A stretch of DNA of 64,000 nucleotides from Girardinichthys multiradiatus (Eukaryota; Chordata; Actinopteri; Cyprinodontiformes; Goodeidae): assembly GCF_021462225.1 (NCBI RefSeq), contig NC_061818.1, positions 20,285,978 through 20,349,977 on the forward strand, in the 5' to 3' direction. This document shows positions 10,862 through 21,409 of this stretch, piece by piece. Made by a program: the position numbers and the translations under genes. The notes beneath the pieces were generated by a model. The model was not told the origin of the DNA. It did not search any database and saw nothing but the letters and a program-made list of their open reading frames with translations. Position 1 is the stretch's first letter. Each line of letters begins with the position of its first letter.

Positions 10862-12081
10862 GTCAGGATCTGCCATTGTGGACTTTGTTTTGGTTTTGTG
10901 TTTATTTACTCTTCAGTTAGGTGTTCATATTTCGTTGGGTTTAGAAGTCATGTTTGTTTATTCCTTCTGTTTCATGATAGTTTTGTTCTCTCTCCTGCCT
11001 CCTAGTTTTACTAGTTCTTTCTCCCCTCGCCCATAGTTACCTTGGTGGTTGCTTTCTCATTTATTTATTACTTAGAATGGTTTTCTCCTGTTATTATTAT
11101 TAATTGTATTATTATTATAATTACAGTTCTCTTGCTTCTTTGGGTTTTCTAGTTTAGTTTCCCGTTTAGTGTTTCTGTGTTTGTTTATGATTAGGTTATT
11201 TGTTTCTTGCTGCATTCTTCTAGTTTATTAGTTTCTTTTCCCTATCTCTCCTCTTGTCATTAGTTCCCCTTCAGTTATTATTTACTCTGTGTTTGTTTCC
11301 CTTTATATTTGTAGTTCTTTCCAGCTTTATCCGTAGTTTAGTTCCTCGTGTTAGTTTCTATTGTTTCAGTTCATTCTGATAGGTTAGCTATCAGTTATTG
11401 TTTATGTTTTGGTTTGCATTTATTCTAGTCTTCGCTTTCTCTGTTTCCCTCCCAGTTAGTTTCAGTCAGTGTTTGTTTGGGTTTGTTTACTTTTTCAGTT
11501 AGGGTTTCCTTTTTGGTTTCTTTTGTTAATTCTTGTTTGCCAGGTTCTTATATTTTAGGTTGTTATAATTTTCTTAGATCAGTTTCCCTGAGTTTGTTAT
11601 TTAGTCCCTTTCCCATAGTTTAGTTTTTTAGTCAGTTCACCTGTTCCTCAGCCTCCCTGCTCCTCTTTGTGAATTATTGTTGTTTATCTTTTGATCCCAT
11701 TTTCCCTTTTAGTTTCTCCAGTGTCCCTTTGTCTCCCAGTCCGGTCACCATAACAACCATTCATATTCCCTCAGTTCCCTGCAGCCTGGTCCAAACCTGA
11801 TTCATGTTTCTTCTGATTACCTACCTCCCTGTCTCATTGGTCTATACTCCACTTCCCTCAGCTTATAAGCTTTCTAGCTTTCATTGAGCCTTGCTGGTTC
11901 ATGTTATTTTCCTTGCTACCCTGGTTGACTTCTCGAGTTCCTCCTTGTGGTTTAGTTTTTGTTTGCCTCCGTAATATTCGCTGTGGACCACCTGCCAGAA
12001 CTTTGTACATTGCATACCTGCCTGTAAGTCTGTCTACTTCCACATTAAATCCACATGAGTGAGGAGCATCTGAAAACATGA
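10862..12081 (-). repeat. T-rich dispersed repeat block, possibly one element
   Basis: For about 1.2 kb the plus strand is strongly pyrimidine/T-rich (many TTAGTTT, GTTTC and TTCCC words). It starts TGTCAGGATC and ends near AAACATGACA, so its edges are TGTCA and TGACA. Its purine-rich complement resembles the repeats at 16553-17033 and 30260-30700, which also begin TGT(C/T)ATG. I read it as a long non-autonomous element or solo LTR-like unit in reverse orientation. No clear target duplication was found. Confidence 0.4.
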
Positions 12082-12888
12082 CATAGAGCCACAAGGAAAC
12101 TTCTTCAACCCCTTAAAGCCTGTCTTTTCTGAACACCACTTATCTTTCTGCACGGCTGCACTGTGTAATCCACAGGCATAAAGACGCAAAGACAGGCGGA
12201 CAGGTTCCCTGCGTATGTAGCCGGTGCACTAGTGTTGAGAGACCTGCAGCCCTGGACATGTGCAGATGTGTTCCTAATGGCTACATGTTTGCGGTAGATG
12301 GACGGAAAGACAGGGGGAGAGGTGTCAGCCTGTCAACCTCTCCCACCTGCCCTCTCTTCTCACATCCACCACCAAGGACATGCCAAAGATGAGCTGTGGA
12401 TAGACAAGCCGCTGAGGGAGGAAAAGTGGAAGCACAGCCAGAGGACGAGGAGGTGGAGAAGGAGGAAGAAGGGTGGGAGGGGAGGGATGACAGGGGGAAT
12501 CCGAGAGATGAAAAAGAAGAGGTGGTCCAGGTGTTCACCTCACAGCTGTATGTTCAGTTGCAGCACACAGAATACAGAATCATCAGATGCACATTTTTCT
12601 CAGATTACACAGGTTCTGCCTCATACAAGACCTTAAAAGCAAACCCGCTTTTATTGACACTCAAAAAGTGTTAAAGGGCACTGAAAACGTGACATTTTAA
12701 GCACAATTTCCCTTTCAAAACACCACACCTCAATGCAAACGCCAACAAGCCCTCTTCATTTTTCCAGATCCGTCTGGTTCTAGTCAAACACGTGGAAGCT
12801 ATCTGTTGTATCCTCATGGCAGGGTTAAAGAGAGAGCTACGCTGCACGAGAAGTAGAAGGAAAAACAAGCAACAAGAAAAACACTGAC
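12082..12888. other. intron, no gene recognised
   Basis: Sequence adjoining the MSDSTVNA first exon. A purine-rich stretch at 12400-12530 gives overlapping charged frames on both strands, which look compositional rather than coding. Confidence 0.45.
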
Positions 12889-12943
12889 CTTCAAAGTCTG
12901 ATATGATCCCTTCCAAGTGAGCATTGACAGTGGAATCAGACAT
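12889..12943 (-). CDS. septin9: septin 9 alternative first exon 3 (MSDSTVNA...)
   Basis: The ATG at 12943-12941 opens 18 codons, MSDSTVNAHLEGIISDFE, plus one base, followed by donor GTCAGTG. Spliced to the shared exon it reads ...ISDFE-ALKRSFEVED. This matches human SEPT9 isoform b (MSDPAVNAQLDGIISDFEALKR, from memory) at most positions, which settles both gene identity and start. The frame stays open further 5', but the conserved start and the UTR-like composition upstream favour this ATG. It lies 10 kb upstream of the shared exon. Confidence 0.93.
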
Positions 12944-13130
12944 TTTTGGGAAGAAAGTGTGTGAGGGAGAGAGTGGTAGAGAGAGGGAGCAAGATTCCCT
13001 TTTACCCCAGCAAGGAAAGTCTTCCTGAGCCGCCGCCGCAGTCCCGCTTTTAAACAAATCCCAAATTAGGAGCCCGTGCAGCTGAGAGAAGGGGAGGTTA
13101 CACGGAAAAAGAAAAAAAAACAACAAGAGT
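12944..13130 (-). promoter_or_regulatory. septin 9 promoter P3
   Basis: Upstream of the MSDSTVNA exon. In transcription order it holds a perfect CArG box (13070-13061), a TATA-like GTTTAAAAG (13055-13047) and a GC-rich GCGGCGGCGG stretch near 13030-13040. The expected start near 13020 would leave a 5' UTR of about 80 nt. Confidence 0.55.
13061..13070. promoter_or_regulatory. CArG box (SRF site)
   Basis: CCAAATTAGG fits CC(A/T)6GG exactly and lies about 120 bp upstream of the ATG, next to a TATA-like element. CArG boxes bind serum response factor, which controls many actin-cytoskeleton genes; this would suit an actin-linked septin. Chance occurrence is possible, but the position is right. Confidence 0.5.
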
Positions 13131-13837
13131 TAAGCTGCTTGATCTCCTCTATCTCCACTCTCTTTCCTACAGCAGCAACTTATTTTTCCTTTTCTCCTCC
13201 TTCTCAACTTCCAGAGCTTGGAATGACACCCACCACCTCCAACCACCCTCCTCCCTCTCGCTCTTTCCCTCTTCTAGCTCACTGCCTTCCCTCCCCCCTT
13301 TTTCTACTTCTCTTCATATACTCTCCCTTTCTGCAGGCCTCCTTCTTTCTGCAAAGACACTCTTTTTCAAGGCAGCTCATATCATCCGCATCCTATCAAG
13401 ATCACATGACTAAGCACACTGTTCCACCATAGTTTTGCATCAAACAGACACACATTAGAATGAACCTCTGTTTATCTTACTGTGGGTGGAGTGTAAAAAA
13501 AGGCTGTAGTGGATCCAGAAGCCCAGTTTGAGCTAATACGGTCAAGGCCCGCTCATACAAGCGTTGAGTGCACAATCTGGAGACACACATCAATAAATGA
13601 GTCCCGTAATGACTTAATGACTGCGTGAATGAGTGTTTGTGTGTGGGGGAAGACGTGGGAAGGAGTGGACAGTGTGTGTGTGTTCTCTGTGTGTCTGAAG
13701 GAAGGTGGGTGCTGGGGGATGTTTGCTATGTTTTTTTCAATGAATGTATGTCAAGAATGCAGTGTGATTATCCGCAAGTCTCAAGCAAGTTTAACTGAAA
13801 CTGATGATGCACAACCACCTCTGGCTTTGATTTGTTA
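13131..13837. other. pyrimidine-rich intron sequence
   Basis: CT-rich from about 13140 to 13340 on the plus strand, then ordinary AT-rich sequence with TG-rich words near 13630-13700. No gene recognised. Confidence 0.45.
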
Positions 13838-14044
13838 CCTAAGACGTGCATCGCTTTGAGTTTCAACACACACCTCATGCTGCTTCACCAGACTCAAGCT
13901 CATAATTAAATGATAACTACCAGAAGGACTCTGAGCCCTTCATTACTAATGATTGTAAATGATGATGGTGAAGGAGGAAGATTTTTAGGCAAAAAACTCT
14001 CCAGGTGGGTCTGGCATGAAACACAGGATTAATATGTGGAAAAG
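13838..14044 (+). repeat. 207-bp direct repeat, copy 1
   Basis: Runs from CCTAAGACGTGCATCGC to ...ATATGTGGAAAAG and is repeated, with only a few mismatches and no length change, at 14671-14877. The two copies bracket a terminally incomplete Tc1 fragment. Confidence 0.9.
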
Positions 14045-14660
14045 TGCAAGAAGAAAGATGCATTCTTTTCAGATTTTCTTAGATATAAAAATCAGAATAA
14101 TGTTACATACATGTGTAGTGGACATAACTGTGAAACTGCTGGAAGAAAGCCATATGATATGTTATTAGCAGTTTGCCAGGTAGACAGAAACATGTGGAAG
14201 AAGGGGCTCTGCTCAGATAAGACCACAATCAAACTTTTGGCCTGCTGTTGGCAGCATCACACTGTGGGGATGCTATTCTTCAGCAGGGACAGGGAAGCTG
14301 GTCAGAGTTGAAAGAAGCTGGAGGGAGCTAAAAACTGGGCAAACTGTGAAGTAATCCTGTTAGAGGCTGCAAAAGATTTGACAGTGGAGGTGGAGTTTTA
14401 CCTTCCTGCAAGACAATGACCCTAAATAGCCAGAGGTACAATGGAATGGTTCAGATCAAAGCATAGACAGGTGTTAGAATAGCCTAGTCAAAGTCCTCAC
14501 CTAAATCAAAACCCCTAAATAATCTTGCCATAGATTTGTAATCTGTGGCAAGATGTGTAAATTAATATTCAGACCATTTCTGTATCCAATCTGACTGAAC
14601 TTGAGCTCTTTTTGTGAAGAAGAATGAGCAAAATGTTCAATGTGGAGAATGAAGCTAGCA
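14045..14660 (+). mobile_element. internal Tc1 fragment, copy of 18302-18917
   Basis: About 616 bp nearly identical to the middle of the Tc1 remnant at 18200-19125. It contains the same 'GCAGCATCACACTGTGGGGA' transposase block and the same decayed frames. It lacks both element ends and sits between two 207-bp direct repeats, so it did not arrive by normal transposition. Confidence 0.85.
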
Positions 14661-14670
14661 GAGGCATACC

Positions 14671-14877
14671 CCTAAGACGTGCATCGCTTTGAATTTCATC
14701 ACACACCTCATGCTGCTTCACCAGACTCAAGCTCATAATTAAATGATAACTACCAGAAGGACTCTGAGTCCTTCGTTACTAATGATTGTAAATGATGATG
14801 GTGAAGGAGTAAGATTTTTAGGCAAAAAACTCTCCAGGTGGGTCTGGCATGAAACACAGGATTAATATGTGAAAAAG
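14671..14877 (+). repeat. 207-bp direct repeat, copy 2
   Basis: Second copy of 13838-14044. Between the Tc1 fragment and this copy is a filler of about 10 bp (AGGCATACC). The sequence after it (CATGGTGAAGGATC...) differs from what follows copy 1. Confidence 0.9.
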
Positions 14878-15979
14878 CATGGTGAAGGATCTTTGATGCT
14901 GTGGTTCTGTTTCTCTTCTAAAGACATTGAGAACCTTTTTGGACTTCATGGACGTCCCCCACTCTCTAATAAACCAGGGCATTTGAAATAAAAATTAAGA
15001 AAACAATGATCCAAAGCAGACAGCAGAAAACAATAGAGAAATGCTTCACCCACATGGTCACCACAGTCCCAAGACATTTTCTTTAAATTCCAGAACAAGG
15101 AACAACATACACATGTTTTTCAAACATATGTTTTTCATACAAATGAAAAATGTGTTTGGAATATTGAAATAAATTAAGACAAATTATACTTGAAATTATT
15201 TGGGTTTAAGTTGCAGGTAATTTATTATATCTAAAAGAAGCAGAATGAGTTTATATTACCTGCAGTAGCTGCACTCATGCCTAGGATTTCCCCCCTGATT
15301 GCTTGAGAATATGTCTTGAACCCTCACAGCAAACTTGCTGTTTACAGTGGTATCAAAGTTTGTACATTTTGTTTACTTAAGTATATATACTGATCATTAA
15401 CACACAAACCAAAACACTGACTCTGAGCACAGATAAAATTATTTACTGTATTTAAACATTGAGTCTAAGGTTACTGTTCCACCACATTTCACTGAAGCTG
15501 AACTGGGCAAAGTATGAAATCTACAAAAAACCCTTTATCGTCAGTGGCCACATCTGGCTAACACAGATATCACAAAAAGTCAGTCCCAGATACCACACAA
15601 ACCTTTTGACAACATCAAGGCTTTATCGTTTACTGGCATTCACTCTCTCAGTCATATTTCTCCATTCAGATGGAAAAACATCTGTAGCAAACAAATATGT
15701 TTGCTTCTCTTACAAAAACCTAACTTCCGCCGGCAGAGGTCAGTGTTGAACCAATATGTCAAACCTTTCATTGTGATAATGCCGTTTCAATGGTAGCAGT
15801 GGCACTACAGTATTTAATCTGCAAATAGCTGAAGATGGAAACATCAGGAGAATGTTGCCCCAGACACACCCTCGATCCAAACAGCACGTCCTGCCAAACA
15901 CGTGTGTGGGAGATTCCTTCACCATGCTACAAACACCCAGAAACACAGAGAGACACACATCCAGATACAGAGCCTTCCA
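14878..15979. other. intron with Tc1-like scraps
   Basis: The first 150 bp again resemble decayed Tc1 sequence (CATGGTGAAGGATC..., TTTGATGCTGTGGTTCTGTT). The remainder is AT-rich with nothing recognised. Confidence 0.4.
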
Positions 15980-16552
15980 AGATTAACCAAAGTTCTTTAA
16001 CTTTGTTGCATTTGTCATGTTTCACCTATAAACTTCATTTTATTTTACTGGAATTTTTATGTGATAGATCAACACAAAGATCTGTATAGTTGGGGATTTT
16101 TCCCCCTGGATGAGGAATCCATGCCCCAGTCTAAAATCCTTAATGGTCTTGAATAGGTTTTCTTCCAGGACTGCCCTGTATATTAAAGGTTAGAGTCCAT
16201 AACTAATAGTTGTCGTGTCGACAGATTGTTCCACCTGAGCTATTGATCTCTGCAGTTCCTCCAGAGTGGCCGTAGGTCTATTGACAGGTTCTCTGAAATA
16301 GTGCTCTCCTTGCTGGATCTGTCAGTTAAGGAAGATGGGCATGTCTTTGTAGGTTTCCAGTTGTGCTATTTTTCTATTTAATGATGATGGATTGAACAGT
16401 GCTCTGTGAGATGTTCACAGCTTGTAAAAGTTGTTTTATAACCTAATCATGTTTATATTTCTCCACAACCTTTTCCCTGACCTGTCATTTCACCTGTTCA
16501 CTGGTCTTCATGATGCTGTTTGTTCTCTAATGTTCTCTAACAAACCTTTGAG
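15980..16552 (-). mobile_element. Tc1-like remnant, split by an insertion
   Basis: Reverse-oriented decayed Tc1 (GTTGCATTTGTCATGTTTCA, then GATGATGGATTGAACAGTGC, then GGTCTTCATGATGCTGTTTG). The family sequence breaks off at 16552 and seems to resume near 17034-17290, so a younger repeat has inserted within it. Confidence 0.65.
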
Positions 16553-17033
16553 TGTCATGTTTTAGTAGTGAAGGACTGAATTGCAGAGCAGAACAGAAAT
16601 CTGGTTGAATACTTTAATAGTAAAAATAGAAAAAACGTCAAAAAACTTGTCATTCGCAAAAAGGTGAAGCAGACAGCTATGGAATCATGGAGGGCAACAA
16701 AACAACGGGGAGCATGAGTTCATCAGAAGGAACAAATGAGGAACAAAGAGAATCAGTAAGTATCACTGAGGCAGGGGTAGAGAAATGACAGGCCAACCAG
16801 ATGAGTTAATCAGGGGGAATGAGTTGCAGCTGAGGCAGAGAGAAAGCAGAGCAGAAACACAAAGAGATCTAGGGAAGTATCTAACAGAGAACATGCCAAA
16901 TGTATTTAGAGCAGAACATGTGAATATACTAGTGTTACAAGATATTACTAACAATAATGAACACAGAGAAAACAAGAAAATAATGAAAATAATAGAAAAT
17001 CAAAACTCAAACACTTTCAAGGCCCATGAGACA
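16553..17033 (+). repeat. purine-rich repeat nested in a Tc1 remnant
   Basis: About 481 bp starting TGTCATG and ending CATGAGACA. It is purine-rich on this strand and similar in make-up to 30260-30700. Its host Tc1 sequence continues on both sides. Family not identified. Confidence 0.5.
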
Positions 17034-17300
17034 GACTATGTTTACAAGGTGATTTTTGAACTGGATTTTAATTAGAATTATCAGAGTATAAGGGGCTGAA
17101 TAAAATATGCAAGCCATGCTTTCCAGATTGTTATTTGTGAAAGATTTCAAGAAACAAAAATGAGTTTGTTTCCACTTCACATCTCTGTGCTGTCTTGTGA
17201 TGGCATTTACATGAAGAAATCAAATAAAAGTCACAGACACAGTTTGTGGCTGTAAATAAAAATGTGAAGAAGTTCAAGGGGTATGGATGCTTTTTAGTAA
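17034..17300 (-). mobile_element. other half of the split Tc1 remnant
   Basis: Continues the Tc1 remnant of 15980-16552: a GGGGCTGAATAAAATATGCAAG block and the TTTTTATTTGTGAAAG-like stretch common to these ends. Limits approximate. Confidence 0.5.
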
Positions 17301-18199
17301 CTATGTGCACAGAAAATGCTTGCAAAAGAACTTGCATGAATGCTGTGCACAGCATCAAACCAATTCACTTAAAGAAAAATATTGTTGTGGAATAATGCAG
17401 TTTTTTTGCCACAAATTGAACCAATCAAACTTTAGTCTCAGTCTAATTGTGACTAAGCTAAGGAAAAGTGTACACTCACACACAGCAATTTAGATCTATG
17501 CTACATATTCTTGCAAGCCCCAGCACGTCCACAGAGTGCTAATCCAATCTTCTGTAGCAACTGTCACACTGGGAGAGGACTGGGATGTATTTCACCCAGA
17601 AAGGTGCTTCATTCATATCACTGCATGCATGCATTGTATTCATGCCATGTTGTGAATATGTGTGGCACTGGCAGCCAAACCTGCATTACCATTTTCAATA
17701 TTATATCAATATCTTCAATTTATACCTAAATTAGTTTAGAAATGGGGGATTTATTGTTTTATAATGTATACAGATAGGCAGCTGCTGGTGTCAAGTTGCA
17801 CAGCAGCATACAGATGAAGAGAGACAGAGACAGCCGCCTGCTGCTTAATGTAACCCAGAGAGCTACCACCACCCCAAAGTGGACCTTGGCCTTCCAGGAA
17901 GTGAAAAATGAGAGGACTTGGAGTGGGTGGAGAAGAGGATAACTTCTATAAACGGATGCCAGGCTAGTGTGCCAGTTGTTAGGGCAATGCCAGGGCAACA
18001 AATTACAAATGTCGACAGTTGATCTCCAGAGACATAAACATAAGCAAAGGCACACAAATGAAAAGCCGGAGCAGATCCAAATGCCTAGAGGCAAGGTGGT
18101 CACCTCCGTAGTGGTCCTGTCTGTGCCATTAAATATACACTCTGCAAACTACAATTGTAAAAATGCCTGTTTCTTGTGAAAATCTAGATGTAGATGTGG
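17301..18199. other. intron, nothing recognised
   Basis: No repeat family or coding exon recognised. Overlapping frames near 17860-18100 have no supporting similarity. Confidence 0.45.
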
Positions 18200-19125
18200 A
18201 AAAAAAAAAACTAAAGAAAGTTTCACATGTATTGTATTTGTATTGTATTTTATTGGGATATCATGTGAGTACCCCAAAAAAAGTGGCACATAACTGTGAA
18301 GTGCAAGAAGATAGGTGCATTCTTTTCAGATTTTTTTAGATATAAAAATCAGAATAATGTTACATACATGTGTAGTGGACATAACTGTGAAACTGCTGGA
18401 ATAAAGCCATATGATATGTTATTAGCAGTTTGCCAGGTAGACAGAAACATGTGGAAGAAGGGGCTCTGCTCAGATAAGACCACAATCAAACTTTTGGCCT
18501 GCTGTTGGCAGCATCACACTGTGGGGATGCTATTCTTCAGCAGGGACAGGGAAGCTGGTCAGAGTTGAAAGAAGCTGGAGGGAGCTAAAAACTGGGCAAA
18601 CTGTGAAGTAATCCTGTTAGAGGCTGCAAAAGATTTGACAGCGGATGTGGAGTTTTACCTTCCTGCAAGATAATGAACCTAAATAGCCAGAGGTACAATG
18701 CAATGGTTCAGATCAAAGCATAGACAGGTGTTAGAATAGCCTAGTCAAAGTCCTCACCTAAATCAAACCCCTAAATAATCTTGCCATAGATTTGCAATCT
18801 GTGGCAAGATGTGGAAATTAACATTCAGACCATTTCTGTATCCAATCTGACTGAACTTGAGCTCTTTTTGTGAAGAAGAATGAGCAAAATGTTCAATGTG
18901 GAGAATGAAGCTAGCAGCTGTAACTGCAGAGAAGGGTGATTCTTATTGACTAATGTTTGCTGAATAAAAATACACAACACTATTTTATTTGCAAAAGAAT
19001 TTAAAAATAAATCCATGTATCTGTTTTCTTCCCCCATCAAGTAAAACCTCCATAAAATACACTGAAGCATGTGGTGGTAGTGTGAAAAAAAGGGTATGAA
19101 GACTTTTGCAAGGTGCTCTATAAAA
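18200..19125 (+). mobile_element. decayed Tc1-like transposon
   Basis: Fuller copy of the remnant also seen at 14045-14660. It includes the near-terminal stretches (TTTTATTGGGATATCATGTGA near 18250; AAAATACACTGAAGCATG near 19056; GTATGAAGACTTTTGCAAGG near 19094) as well as the internal transposase remnants. Stops and frameshifts throughout. Confidence 0.75.
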
Positions 19126-21409
19126 ATGCCCTTTACTTAAAAAACAGATGTAAAAACAGGACACTGGTTTATTAGGAAAGGTTTAGCTCAACACAAAGAG
19201 GAATGTCATTGCTAAAAGTTTTAATTTAGTAAAAGGACAAGGTTGACAAGCATCGTTTCCGACCTTAATCTTTCTTTTTTTGTCTTAATAATTATAATAA
19301 TAATAAATAACTTTTTGGAGAAAATTTTCTTAAACCATTATTTTTCAGTTTAATAATCATGTGAGTTTCATTTAACAATGTCTCAATCTCAGAAAGTGGT
19401 TGTTATTTTCAACGTAAGCAGTACCGGCAACCGAGGAAACTCCAGCTTCCTGCTGCGTTCATCCAAAAACAACAAAAGCTTTGTTGGCCTCAAAGTGAAA
19501 AACTCACCCGTGAGTCATTCTTTACCAAGCGGCCCCATCTGGAGTCAGTAAAAACTCTGAATGGTGGTGAGTGTATTAATTATGTGCGCTTATTTGCAGA
19601 TGCATGTATAAATTAGATTTGACAAACTATTATCTCAGTTTACATGGTAACCCCCATAATAAACAGACCTGACGGAGGAGGGTGAGAAAAGGCGGGAAGG
19701 AATGCAGGGAAAAGGTGTGCAGATGCCTTTCCAGGTGCAAGAAGGAAAAGAAGATGTATTTAAAGAGAGAGGAAGATATTAGGTGACTCTGAACCTCTGC
19801 CTCTTTAATAGAAACCTGGAGAAGAGAATATGTGCATGATGTGTGAGAAACACACACAGAGAGCGAGCATGACTAATGAGAGAAGCAGCGCAGCCAGTTT
19901 AAACCCCAGAAGAGAAATTTCTGGCTTTTAATTTGATGCAGCAGTGTGCAGCTGAATGTGGGAATAAACCGAAGAGATATCCCCACAGTGAGGATCTGCA
20001 ACAGTCTGACATGTAAAACATTCACGTTATACAGTCAATGTACAGGGATGGATTTATCTACTGAATTGTAACGGTAGGAGAGGCATCAACAGGCTCTAAA
20101 TGCTGCAGAAACATCCTCCCCGCCCCCACCTGAGGCTTCAAAACCCACATGGCCAAGTAGCTTTATCTTAAATACAGTCACAGCTGTGAGGACAGCAGCT
20201 GCTCTAACCCAAATGTTAAACATCAGCACCCAGCCAGGCTTTATCTAATGGAAACACCTGTTGGAAACTGCGCGACTGCACTGCATGCACACATACACAC
20301 ATAGACACGATGGCATATCATTCAACAGTTTTTACTCTGTTGTTTTATTTGCATAATGTGACACACATACACACACAAGCTGCAGCCTTGCACGTGTGTA
20401 TCTCAAGCATGGGCTAGGGAGGAATACTCAGTGCAGCTGTCCATGAGCAGAGATGAATCCCAGTTGGCCTTACTTTCTCCCACCATCCTCTTCCACTATT
20501 CTCTCACGGGCAACAACACTGTCTAAAATTATGAAGCCAACATTTTTGCTGTCTTCCCTGTTCTTGCCAGTGCAGATGCACACTGGTCTATTCATCGTGA
20601 ATAGAAAATCAACCAAAAGAAAACGCAATTTATGCCTCCAAGGTGGAAGCAGTCTTCAAATGAACATGCAAGGCAGGAAAACAATGCTTGGTCTCAAAGG
20701 ATTTCAGGTGTAAGGGGTTATTTTGTAAAGAGCAACATAACGTTGACTTACTCAACTCAGCACCTCCACCTGCTGGGTGAGGAATATATTACATATTAAA
20801 TTAAAAAATTGCTCTTAGTGAATATATGAGACTTTGCTGCTGCTCTAACAGTCATAACTCTGACATTTCGATGAGACTCTGACTGCGGCTGTGTCATATG
20901 AATCGCTCGTCAGCTGACCCCGCTGAGACTGCTCTGTTCACACTCATTGTGGTTCATGCTGGGCTTTTTCCACTGAAAAACACATCTGCCGTTGATTCAT
21001 GTTGGGGGAAAAAAAATTTGCGCAGGAAACAAATGAAGCCTTGCAAGCCAGCATGGACACAAGAGTCAAAGGAACATAACGGATTAGTATGAGGAGAATT
21101 GATTTAGCCGACGCAGATGGTACAGAGAGGTGCCAATGACATCTCCACAAAAAGTGGAAAGGAAAAAGGAAACATGCAATAACAAACAATACTAAAAATG
21201 TTTACTGATAAACAGGTTTCCTGAAGTGGTCAGAAATGGTCAGATTTTCTAAGTTTTATTGAACATTCAAATGGAGGGGGCGGCTTTATTGTTCATTTGA
21301 CATTTTGAAAAAGCCCCTTACAATAAACTCAATATATTCAACATTTGTAACATCTGCTTTATGTCCTGTCCTGGTTTAAAGTTTCTAATAACCAAAAACT
21401 GTTTGATGT
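19126..21409. other. intron, no gene recognised
   Basis: No exon or repeat recognised with confidence. There is a short AC-rich patch near 20290-20380 and a minus-strand ATG-plus-donor lookalike near 20130, which ends in phase 0 and so cannot join the septin 9 exon. Confidence 0.45.

Noticed and set aside
12671..13126. 151-codon minus frame starting upstream of the MSD start
   Set aside because: It merges 5' UTR, the 55-nt first exon and intron sequence; only the MSD exon is coding.
14036..14311. Paired frames near 14036 and 18296 as a duplicated host gene
   Set aside because: Both lie in decayed Tc1 sequence; the similarity reflects the transposon fragment copy.
20120..20155. MWVLKPQ as another septin 9 first exon
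   Set aside because: It ends in phase 0 and the donor is weak; no promoter features nearby.
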